From Rhizomys pruinosus (Eukaryota > Chordata > Mammalia > Rodentia > Spalacidae): a stretch of 64,000 bases of DNA. The notes under the pieces were generated by a model. The model was not told the origin of the DNA, did no database searches, and saw only the letters and a list, made by a program, of their open reading frames with translations. The position numbers were made by a program, and so were the translations under genes. Shown piece after piece: positions 54,440-64,000 of the stretch. Position 1 is the stretch's first letter; every line of letters begins with the position of its first letter. The stretch is from the NCBI GenBank assembly GCA_009823505.1, contig VZQC01005910.1:2212860-2276859 (forward strand), in the 5' to 3' direction.

Positions 54440-57420
54440 ACTACACAAAGATAAGCAGTTTCAAGTTGTTAGCAGCTAGGGAAAAGATTTTCTAAATCAG
54501 AGAGTAGTTGTGCAGGAAATAAGGTCAACAATCAACATGTGGGCCCTCATTAAACTAATAAGCTTCTGTACAGTGAAAGAAACAATCATAGAAGTGAAGA
54601 GAAAACCCACAGAGTGGGAGGAAATCTTTAACAGTGACACATCTGACAGAGGTTTAGCATCCAAAGTATATAAATTACTCAAAAAACAAAGGACCAAGAA
54701 ATCAAATTACCCTATTAAAAGATGGGCTAAAGATCTGAACAGCGAGTTCTCAGAAGAAGATGGTTAAGAAACATCTTAAAAAGTGTTCAACATAGTTAGT
54801 AATTAAGGAAATGAAAATTAGAACCAATTTAAGATTTCATTTTACCCCTGTAAAATTGGCTATGATCAAGAAAACAAATGATACCAAATGCTGCAAAGGT
54901 TGTGGGAAAAGGGGAATGCTTATTCATTGCTGGTGGGATTGCAAACTTATGCAACCCCCATGGAAAGCAGTGTGGAAAACTGTTAAAAGACTAAAACTTG
55001 TTGATGTCAGAGTTCCTGTATTAATATATTTTGCTTAAGTGCGTAGCTTAAGGAGACTTTAGCATTGGTTCTGAATAGAGAATACTCCCTTTCACAGTTT
55101 CTATGTCCATTAGTCAATTAAAGAAGGCAGTTTTACCGATTTTACAAGAGAATACCTCTATAAGAGCTGGCTCCAATCTACAGCTGGAGAACGACCTCAT
55201 CTCATCATATTTCTCCTTATTCTATGAGTGGGAGTTAAGAAAGTCTCTTGTATTAAAACCTTTGCAGCACCTAGAAGATAAGCTTCGTTAGGATTCATTA
55301 AAAATAGTTGTTAGTAGTAGGATCCAGAGGGGGGCCTGATGTCTCCAGCAATCTGAGGCATTTCTTCCCTTCAATGCCCAGAGGAGTCAGTCCTTCTGCT
55401 GGCACTTTCTGGTACATCCTACTCACTGCAAAGCTGCATTTTCTTTCTCAGCCATTAAGTTGGTGATACTCTGGCCTGTTGGAAAAATGGATTATTCTAC
55501 CAAGGAGATGTTGGCCAGGGGATTCAAACCCCCACAAAAGGTAAAGGCTCCTTGCCTCCAAACTGGGATATCTGCAGGAAGAGAGGTGATAAGGCCCTGC
55601 TGTTGAAGACCTGATATAAACATGGGAAAGATGTATGGAGACCGCACTTGCAAGTATACAGATGGTCTCTGGAATGCCAGAGAGTGTTACCAAAGGCCAC
55701 TAAACCAATAAAGCAAATATAGGTCTCCTTGAGTCAAGCAAGACTCCTCCGTCAGCACCAGCTACACCTCATCTGCCTGGAAATACTGTGCAGCAGTGGC
55801 AGCCATATGTCTGTATATCCCAAATCTAATTGGCTATTAGCTCTCTCCTTGGAGGAATAACCCACGGCTGATGCCACAAGCTTACATCCTCTAATGGTTA
55901 GGAGATGTTATAAACCACACGAAGACCCTGCCATACTTAACAGAAGAAAATGTAATTCATGGATTAACATACCATCCAAACATCTGTGTCTATACCAAAG
56001 TAACCTACCATAACAATTAGTACTGTTTAAATACCTATATATCTAATTGCGTGTGCTTCATTAGTAGGATCGAAAGGCTATATATTATACTGTTTAAATA
56101 CCTATATATCTAATTGCATGTGCTTCATTAGTAGGATCGAAAGGTTATGCCTGGACAAGCTGGCAGCCCATGAAAGAAAACAGCCAGAATTGACTAGAGA
56201 CCAAGACAACAGCTCCAGAGAAAGTAGACTGTTTTGCTTCTCATCCACCTGTGCCCCTTTTCTAAGCCTAGGGAACAATCTGCGGAAGAGGGGGCGTGGT
56301 AGAATGTAAGGGCTGCGATTGGGGTGAATGGTGAAACTACAACAATATAGACTGGACACTCATTTGATCAACTTGATTGAACATACAAGCCCCCCCTGCT
56401 GGATGGTGGGACCCATGAGCTGTGTGGGTTTGGGCACAACTGCTTGCAAATTGGTTTTACATGAAGGATGCTTGTACTCACAAATTATCACTTATTGTTA
56501 AAAAAAATGAAAACAAAACAAAACAAAAAAGCAGAGAAAGATGCAGAAAACTTATGGCAGAATGCATGATCTGGGATGGGTAGGGGTGGGGTGGGGGGAA
56601 GGGAAGGGGATATATGCCTGAACTGAATTGGAAAATGATGTATGAAATACACAAAGCATCAATAAAAAGAAAGAAAAAAAAGACTAAAAATTAACCTATT
56701 ATTTGACCCAGTCATACCACTGAATATATACCCAAAAGATTCATCTTATTGCAGATACTTGCATATCCATGTTTATTGCTGTTCTCAAAAAAAAAACTGG
56801 AGAGAATCATATTAGTATAACAATCTACTGACAAATTTCACATACAGTACCTCTACATGAGTCCATATAGATGAAGGCTGTATGACAAGAAACAGTACCA
56901 GACAGGAGAAACCTTCCTGTGAATTTTTGGCCAGGGCCGTCAAAGAGACTCCCCAAATTACACAGGCTATTGCCACAGCCCTTGATTGCCTTCCAGAACC
57001 TGAAGGTAAGACCCTATTGTTGAAGGCAGCACATACTTTGGAGACCAGGTCTTGAGTAATGGATCTGATCTGACCTGGAAGCCACCTCCCTTGAAGGCTA
57101 GCTCTCATAGATTTGAAGAGGACTATGCAAGCCAGTAAGGGAGAATATCAATCAATGGTCCAACATCAGCCTCAAGACCAGATATCCATGTCAATGACTG
57201 GCACAGCATAAGACATCAGCACAATAGTGGCATTTTTATCTTGGAGGAAATCAATGGCTAACTACTGGACCTAAAGCCCACTCAGTGGGAGGAAACTCAT
57301 TGTGAGGTATTGTAAACAGCCAGATGATTACAACTAGAGAGGCCATAGATCTTAGGGAAATGCCCAAGGTAGATACATCCCTAGACTAAGGTAACATCTT
57401 ACTAACTCCATCATAAAAGT
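54440..57420 (+). mobile_element. L1 ORF2 end and 3' UTR, split by a 1.7-kb retroposed insertion
   Basis: 54470-54996 reads ORF2 C-terminal text (KRKPTEWEEIFNSDTSDRG in 54510-54767). It breaks at AAAAGACTAAAA and resumes at 56678 with the same word, then ATTAACCTATTATTTGACCC. 3' UTR runs 56830-57420, parallel to 41965-42500. Frameshifts and stops are present. Confidence 0.85.
54997..56677 (+). mobile_element. Long 3' module (L1-like), copy P2, with 5' inversion
   Basis: A 1,681-bp insertion flanked by AAAAGACTAAAA (54985-54996 and 56678-56689). 54997 to about 55490 is inverted relative to the rest: it matches the plus strand of 61195-61670, while 55491-56677 matches the minus strand of about 61190-60290. 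It ends in a purine tract, AATAAA and an A-tail. This is the classical product of twin priming by L1 machinery. A 67-bp tandem duplication lies near 56024-56145. Confidence 0.85.
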
Positions 57421-57429
57421 TTTAGCATA

Positions 57430-58020
57430 ACTTTTAACTTTTCTTCAAGAAGAGCTTTTTGGTGGTTACGACAGTAATTCTAATTTGCTGCAGTGAATTC
57501 GGTACCATGAACTCAGCGTAGTACCAAGTGATAACATAACCACTCTTAGTGTTGTATTTCCTTCACAATAACTGTTTGTGTTATTTTGTGTTGCTGCTTT
57601 TTCAACTGACATAACATGAGCTTGTTCTTATATTTAAGACAGGTGTTAAAGGGAGCAATTTAAACAACTGCTTACTTTGTATAGAACAGATTCTCCTGTA
57701 GTCTATTTAGATGACTTATTTTCACTTTATAGCTAATTCCGTGACATGCGTGATTCTCCACTTTTCTATTTTCTTGGTTTAAATGCCCTGAAATATGGAT
57801 TTTACATCAAAGGTAATAACTATTTTGAAGGATTTTCATAAGTAGATCATCAAACTGCTTTCCGGAAATGTACCAATTTACAGTCTGATCAGGACTGAGT
57901 GAGATAATTTTCTTATTTATTTATTTATTTATTTATTTAATTTTTATTTTTAAGGGATTCTACAATATAATGACACAGTTGTTTGCAGATAACATTGATG
58001 TTACTCAGTATGTCGTACAA
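57430..58020. other. Non-repeat interval, no gene seen
   Basis: AT-rich, short (TTTA)n at 57916-57940. No credible frame. Confidence 0.4.
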
Positions 58021-58024
58021 TTAG

Positions 58025-60250
58025 GTAATTGGTGCATTTTGCAAGTATCTATGTCCAAATTTTGAACAATCCAAGGTTCCCATAGTCCAGTTGGAGAAGC
58101 TTGTATGCACAGGCATGTTGATCAATCAGGAGTCCAGACTATATTCCTGCAGTCTCATGATTCACCCCTATCTCTCCGCAGCCCTTACAATCTACCACGC
58201 CTCTTCCACAGTTTGTTCCCTGGGCTTTGGGAAAGCGGCATAAGTGGGTGAGAAGAAAAAAGTCTAATTTCTTTGGAGTTGTCATTTTGGACTCCAGTCT
58301 GTTCAGGTTGTTTCCCTTCATGGATTGACAGTTTTTCCAGTGATACAGTTTATAGTCATACTAACAAAGCACAAGCTATTGGATCCCAGTGATACCCTTT
58401 TTAGTCATACTAACAAAGCACAAGCTATTGGATGTACAGGCATTTAAGCAGTACCAATTATTATGTCAAGCTAAGCTGTGAGCATAGACACAGATGCTTG
58501 GATGGTATGCTAATCCGCAAACTGTGGTTTCTCTATAAAGGGTGACAAGTTCTTATTGTGGCTTATAACATCTCCTAACCACTAGAGGACATAAGCTTGT
58601 GGCATCCGCTGTGAGTTATTCCTCCAAGGAGAGAGCTAATAGCCAAATAGATTTGGGATATATATAGACACTTGGCTGCCACTGTTGCACAGTATCTCCA
58701 GGCTGTTGAGGTGTAGCTGATATTGACGGAGGAGTCTTGCTTGTCTCAGGGAGACCAATATTTTGCTGTATTGCTGTAGTGGCCTTTGGTAACGCTCTCT
58801 AGCATTTCAGAGGCCAGTTGTACGCTAGCAAGTGACGTCTCATAACATTTTTCATGCTCACACCAGGTCTTCGACAACAGGGACTTACTGCCTTTCTCCT
58901 TGCATATATCCCACTTATAGGCAAAAGGCCTTTATAATTTGGGGGGGGCGGGTTTGAATCCCCTAGCCAACATCTCCTAGGCAGAATAATTCATTGCTGA
59001 TGTCAGAGCTTTCCTGTAGTAATATATTTTGCTTAATTACACAACTTATAAACACTTTACTATTGAATTTGGCTCTAGATAGAGAAATATCCTTTCACAG
59101 TTCCTATGCCTATCAATCAATTAATACGTTATGCCTGTTTTATAGGAAATTACCACTGTAACAATTGGCTCTAGTTTACAGTTAGGGAGTGGTTTCATTA
59201 CCATCATGTTTTTCTTTTTCCTATAAAGGGGAGAGGTAGGAAGGTTTCTCAGCATCTGGAAGGTAAACTTCATTAGGGCCCATTATAAACAGTCAACCCC
59301 AATATTATTCAGAGAGATGCTCAGTGTCCGTGACTCAGGCAGTCTGAGGTTCCTCATTCCTTAATGTTCAGATGGGTCAACCTCTCTGCTGGCATTCCCC
59401 AGTTCATCCTGCACAGCCATAAGTTGTATGTTTTCAGGCATTTAGATTGGTGATTTTTACCTGTGGGAACATAAAATTCTCCTCCCATTGTTAGTTTCAA
59501 GATCAGAAAAATTGAAAATTTATCAATAGGATTGGAACACAGAGTTTTCCATTTGTATCCCAGAAAGGATAGTACCCCACCTCCCACCTCCTTCTTTTTT
59601 TTTTTTAGGTTTTTATGTTTTGACCTATAGATGCCTAAGTTGTATTACACATACCCATAAACAGGAGCCAAGGCATAAGCTTTCATTAAATTTACCCAAA
59701 CTGTTTCTCATTGACTGTATGCTACTTATTTGGGAAGGAAATTTAAGCTTAGTTCCTTTAAATTGTCCTACAAGTAAAAGAAAGTGTTATAATGTGATGT
59801 TGTGTAATTCAGAAAAAATATATAGGCCATTTGTATACCTTAACCCAATACAAATTATAAATAAAACAATTAACATTTTATATTCCCAATTAGTTCAATT
59901 GTATTACCATTTCCACCAAAACCTACACCTAAATTTAACTAATCTAAACAATTCACTAAGCCTTAAAATATCCTATACTTGGTGGATAAAGCTTGGGCAG
60001 AGTTGAGTACCTGCTAAATAAATTTTACCCAATAAACACTTTGCTCTTTAATGCTATATGACTGGACTAAGACTTCTACTTATTTGGGAAGTAAAAATTT
60101 AAGCTTAATTCCTTTAAATTGTCCTACAAGTAAAAGAAAGTGTTACACTGTGATGTTGTGTATTTCAGAAAAATATAGAGACCAACCCAATACAAACTAT
60201 AAATAAAACAACTAGCATTTTATATTCCCAGTTAGTTCAAATGTCAGTAT
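58025..60250 (-). repeat. Long 3' module (L1-like), copy X
   Basis: Runs antisense parallel to copy Y from CCAGACTATATTCCTGCAGT (58136) to AATAAAACAACTAGCATTTT (60200-60219). Two internal tandem duplications: about 50 bp near 58336-58435 and about 180 bp with 354-bp offset (59722 and 60076, CTACTTATTTGGGAAG). The purine tract preceding 59610 on the minus strand (GAAGGAGGTGGGAGGTGGGG) lies where copies Y and P1 also have purine runs. Confidence 0.7.
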
Positions 60251-60254
60251 CTAG

Positions 60255-62090
60255 CTCCTTTTTTTTTAGCACAAGAATCCTTCATATAAAACCAATTTGC
60301 AAGCAGTTGTGCCCCAGCCCACACAGCCCAAGGCTCCCACCATCCAGCTGGAGGGGCTTGAATGTTCAATCAAGTTGATCAAATAAGTGTCCAGACTATA
60401 TTGTCGTAGTTTTACCGTTCACCCCAATCGCAGCCCCTACAATATACCACTCCCCCTCTTCCACAGATTGTTCCTTAGGCTTAGAGATGGGGCACAGGTG
60501 GACAAGAAGCACAACAGTCTACTTTGTCTGGAGATGTCGTTTTGGACTCTGATCAGTTCTGGCTGTTTCCTTTCATGGGCTGACCGATTGCCCAGGGATA
60601 AGCTTTCAATCCTACTAATGAAGCACAAGCGATTAGATATATATGTATTTAAACATTGCTAGTTACTATGGTAGGTTACTTTGGTATAGACACAGATGTT
60701 TGGATGGTGTGTTAATCCCTGGATTACTTTTTTTTTCCCTGAGAAAGATGACAAGGCCTTACTGTGGCATATAAATCTCCTAATCACTAGAGGGTATAAG
60801 CTTGTGGCAACATCCACGAGTTATTCCTCCAAGGAGAGAGCTAATAATCAAATAAATTTGGGATATACAGACATATGGCTGCCACTGCTGCACAGTATCT
60901 CCAAGCAGGTGAGGTGTAGCTGATGTTGGTGGAGGAGTCTTGCTTGACTCAAGGAGACCAACATTTGCTTTATTGGTTCAGTGGCCTTTGGTAACACTCT
61001 CTGGTATTCCAGAGACCAACTGTATACTTGTAAGTGCGATCTCGATACAATCCTCCCATGGTTACATCAGGTCATTGACAGCAGGGCGGACCTTACCACC
61101 TCTTTTCTTGCAGATATCCCAGTTTACAGGCAATAAGCCTTAACCTTTTGGGGGGGGCTTGGGTCCCCTGGCTAGCATCTCCTTGGCAGAATAATCCATT
61201 GCTGCTATCAGTGCTCTCTTGTATTAATTATATGAACTACTTAAAGAGACTTTAGTATTATATTTGTTTCTGAATAGACAATAATCCTTTTTACAGTTCC
61301 TATGTATATTAGTCAATTAAAGAAAGCAGTTTTTCCAGTTTTATAAGAGATTACTTCTATAACAGTCAGCTCTAATTTACCGTTAAAGGATGACTTCATT
61401 ACCACCCTGTTTTTCTTTGTTCTATGAAAAAGAGGTAAGGAGGTCTCTCATATTGAAACTGTGCTGCACCTAGAAGGTAAAGTTCATTAGGACTCACTGT
61501 AAACAGATGTTACACCTATGGTCCTCAGAGATGTTTGATGCCTGTAGCAGTCTGAGGCTTTTCTTCCTTTTAGTGTTAAGATGGGTGAACTTCTCTGCTG
61601 GTATTTCTTGGTACAACCTACATGATGGAAGGCTGTATCCTTTCTTTCTCAGCCTTTGAGTTGGTGACGTTTTGACCTGTGGGAACATACAAATCTTTTC
61701 CCATAGTTAGTCTTAAGATTAAATTGAAAGTTTTTGACAAAAAGGTTTAATATGTAACTGTATCTCCCCTTTTTAAATTTTATTTTATTTTTTGACCCAT
61801 GAGTCTCAAAAAGGCAGTTGTAGTACACATACCTATAGGCAGGGATCAAGGTGTAAATTTCATCAAATTTGTCCATTTTTTTGGGGGGGGATGAGTGCAT
61901 GTTGTTAATTTGGGAAGCAAACTTAAATCCTTAAGTTAAATTATCCTACAGGTAAAAGAGGATGTTACAAGATGATACTGCATAACACAAAAATTATAGA
62001 GAACATTTGTATATGTTAATCCCAAAGTTATTGTTATATAAATTTTGAGTAAAATACCATGTAATTTTAAATTAAATATACATTAATAGA
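60255..62090 (-). repeat. Long 3' module (L1-like), copy Y, most continuous
   Basis: On the minus strand it runs about 1.8 kb without inversion and stops at a run of eight A (plus-strand T-run near 60260-60268), before the usual L1-like terminus. The 63-codon frame at 60628-60437 resembles those in P1 and P2. Antisense frames of 85-91 codons exist in both Y and P2, so openness is not strand-specific. Confidence 0.7.
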
Positions 62091-62094
62091 ATAT

Positions 62095-62365
62095 AGACCC
62101 ATGTCCCTCTCCTGCCCCTCCCACCCCTCCCGGTTCACCATTTCAGTCAGTTTTCTGATGCAGTCTTTCTGTTGTTGTTCTTTTAATATGCATCCCTCTT
62201 CACAAGAAATATTAATAACTGGGTTATTGATGCTAGCATCCACATATGAGGGATACCATTCGTCGTTTGTTTTTCTGTGATTGTGTTACTTCACTTAATA
62301 TAATATCCTCCAGCTCCATCCATTTACCTCCAAAGTTCATGATATCATCCTTCCTCAACTTAGTT
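62095..62365 (-). repeat. L1 ORF2 end and purine-rich 3' tract, antisense
   Basis: ATATGAGGGATACCATTCGT, TGTGTTACTTCACTTAATAT and CCAGCTCCATCCATTTACCT are antisense ORF2 C-terminus. Leftward is a pyrimidine-rich tract (62105-62140), the reverse of an L1 3' purine tract. It abuts copy Y. Confidence 0.75.
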
Positions 62366-62369
62366 TCAA

Positions 62370-63255
62370 TTCCCTGGTAGTTTCTCTCTGTGTTCCATTT
62401 CTTTAACCACATGAGCCTGTCCTGAGCTTATTGTGAGATGATGGTTCTCACCAATGCAGATGAGGCCTGGTTTCTCTGACCAGAATTCATCTTTGATATT
62501 TCTTGAATTCCTTTCTCATCCCTAAATTTAGAAGTTACAACAGGCACATGCATTTTCCTTTGTATCTACAGAACAGTGACATGACTATATTTTCATTTGG
62601 TTGTCCTACTCATAGGATTTCCCCCCGATTTTCTTTCTTTTAATTTTCTGCTTTCTCAGAAAGAATGCTTTTCCAGCTTGTTCTTCGTTTTTAGCCCCTA
62701 GCTATTTTGTTTCAGGAACTGACTTCTTAAGAGACTTCCCCTCACACAGAATTTCAAGTGACAGTAGTAGTCTTTCTAAAGCAGTAGGAAATGGAATAGA
62801 AAATTAGCTGGCTTCATTATGTTTATGGTTGCAAAATGTCTGGCTGGGCTTATAGGTTTAGCCTTTGATTATGGAGTAGGATTTTTCCCTTGTGGGAACT
62901 GTCTCCAACATTGCTCAAGGCTTGGCCTTACTGGCATCGGCAGTAACCAACAGGAAGTTCCAGCTTTGCTTGGAAGAGACTTAGGGACCTGTTCACGGGG
63001 TTCTATGAGATTTAGTTCTATACATGGGATTTCCAGACTTGCGTCAGTGAATCATGGTAGGGGTGATGATGCAACTGGGAGACAGACGTTGTGTTCAGCA
63101 GTTTAATCCAAACTTCATTAATGTCTGGTGCCTGGGGAGACAGGAAGACACATTTTCCAATCAGGATTCTGCCAGGCACAGATCACCAGAGTTATTTAGT
63201 CAGGACCTACATTCTTTTATGAACTTTTTCTTTTTCCTTTTTTTAAAAAAAAAAC
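62370..63255. other. Non-repeat interval, no gene seen
   Basis: No repeat recognised. The 95-codon plus frame 62819-63106 starts MFMVAKCLAGLIGLAFDYGV and looks mildly membrane-like at its N-terminus, but has no family match I know. Coding status unsupported. Confidence 0.35.
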
Positions 63256-63261
63256 CTGCAT

Positions 63262-63492
63262 CTTTATTTTTAAAATTTATTTATTATTTTTTTATGTGTA
63301 TGAGTGTACTGTCTGCATGTAGGCTGGTGCACCCATGTCGTGCAATGCCGTGGAGGTCAGAAGAGGGCGTCGGATTCCCCTAGAACTGGAGTTAAAAATA
63401 GTTCTTAGTCACCATGTGGGTGCTGGGAATCGAACCCGGGTCCTCTGCAAAAGCAGTCGGTGCTCTTAACCGCTGAGCCATCTCTCCAGCCC
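63262..63492 (-). repeat. B2 SINE, older type, well preserved
   Basis: Single GGAACTGGAGTTAAAAATAG segment (actually AGAACTGGAGTT), intact B box region (GAATCGAACCCGGG), many CpGs retained. 3' tail on the left is AT-rich. Confidence 0.93.
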
Positions 63493-63815
63493 CCAAACTT
63501 TGTCTTTTTCCTAAGGCCTTTATATACTTTCACAGGACATGAGAAACAATTTGTTGGAAATTTTAATCCCCAATTGGCTATGAGTCTGATCACTAAAGAA
63601 GAGAATGCATTTTACTGTATTTACACTTAGGGTGTAATGCTTCTGTCTTTGTAAGTGAGGCCACACATCTCATTTTTGGAGGTAAAGCCATTGCTCTGGG
63701 GGTGTAGTCAGACGAATCTTACATATACTGTGTGGCCTCGAGAGAACTATGATGGGTGTGGTCTCTAATCAAGCATCAATCCCTCCTGATGTTCCAGGGC
63801 CAGGCTTTCAGATTC

Positions 63816-64000
63816 TGTGTTAGATAGCTGCAGTTGTCACCTTGACACACTTGGGAAGCTGGAACCTTAATTGAGAATTTTCTTCTATTGAATTGGCCTG
63901 TGGACAAGTCTGTGGGGGTATTTTCTTGACTATTGACTGATGAGGGATGGCTCAGCCCACTGTGGGTGGTGCCACCCCTGGGCAGGTGGCCCTCTATTGT
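63816..64000 (+). repeat. MT-like MaLR LTR, cut by window end
   Basis: TGTGTTAGATAGCTGCAGTT, GTCACCTTGACACACTTGGG, AATTGGCCTGTGGACAAGTC and CAGCCCACTGTGGGTGGTGC follow the start of an MT-like LTR. The 3' half lies beyond the window. Confidence 0.85.

Noticed and set aside
62819..63106. 95-codon frame with a hydrophobic start, considered as a small membrane protein exon
   Set aside because: No recognisable family, no flanking splice signals I can defend, and no second supporting feature.

Overview
The window is repeat-rich, intergenic or intronic nuclear DNA from a muroid rodent. The evidence is the repeat set: many 7SL-derived B1 and tRNA-derived B2 SINEs, several B3/B4 SINEs, rodent L1s on both strands, and LTRs of the rodent MaLR (ORR1 and MT-like) lineages. 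Older layers common to placental mammals (MIR, MLT1/MST LTRs, Tigger-like DNA transposons, ancient L1) lie underneath. The B2 copies have a longer 3' half than mouse B2, and many carry an internal duplication of about 18 bp, so I doubt it is Mus; a cricetid or spalacid is possible, but the genus cannot be fixed by eye. I see no cellular protein-coding exon, rRNA, tRNA or CRISPR array. The open frames are retroelement remnants, SINE shadows or low-complexity DNA.

Layout. 1-5 kb: a chimeric B2-B1 SINE, L1 3' ends in both orientations, one L1 interrupted by an 881-bp insertion. 5-9 kb: a Tigger-like element inside a MaLR LTR, B1s, B4, a second chimeric SINE. 9-14 kb: mostly single-copy DNA with a candidate conserved element. 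14-17 kb: ancient antisense L1 with a 27-bp minisatellite. 17.5-18.1 kb: two B2s tail to tail at one target site. 18.4-20.9 kb: minus-strand L1 that keeps ORF1 and a monomeric 5' UTR but lost nearly all of ORF2. 24.8-33.2 kb: plus-strand L1 broken up by B2, MT LTR, B1, a complete ORR1-type MaLR element and two more B2s. 34-38 kb: dense SINEs, including the third chimeric copy, inside a Tigger-like transposon. 38.0-39.6 kb: single-copy DNA with a perfect 30-bp-arm palindrome. 40-45 kb: MaLR LTRs, L1 3' UTRs and a 24-bp minisatellite. 45-52 kb: mostly single-copy DNA with a Z-DNA/hexamer tract, an MLT1 LTR and L1 3' ends. 52-62 kb: four copies of a long L1-like 3' module, one of them inserted in an older L1 with a 5' inversion. 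The last 185 bases begin another MT-like LTR.

Nothing here forms a pathway. The window is a record of successive insertions, and the best observations concern retroelement structure: a B2-B1 fusion SINE that moved as a unit, a B2 subfamily duplication, an L1 promoter exchange, reused target sites, a twin-primed insertion and a large perfect palindrome.
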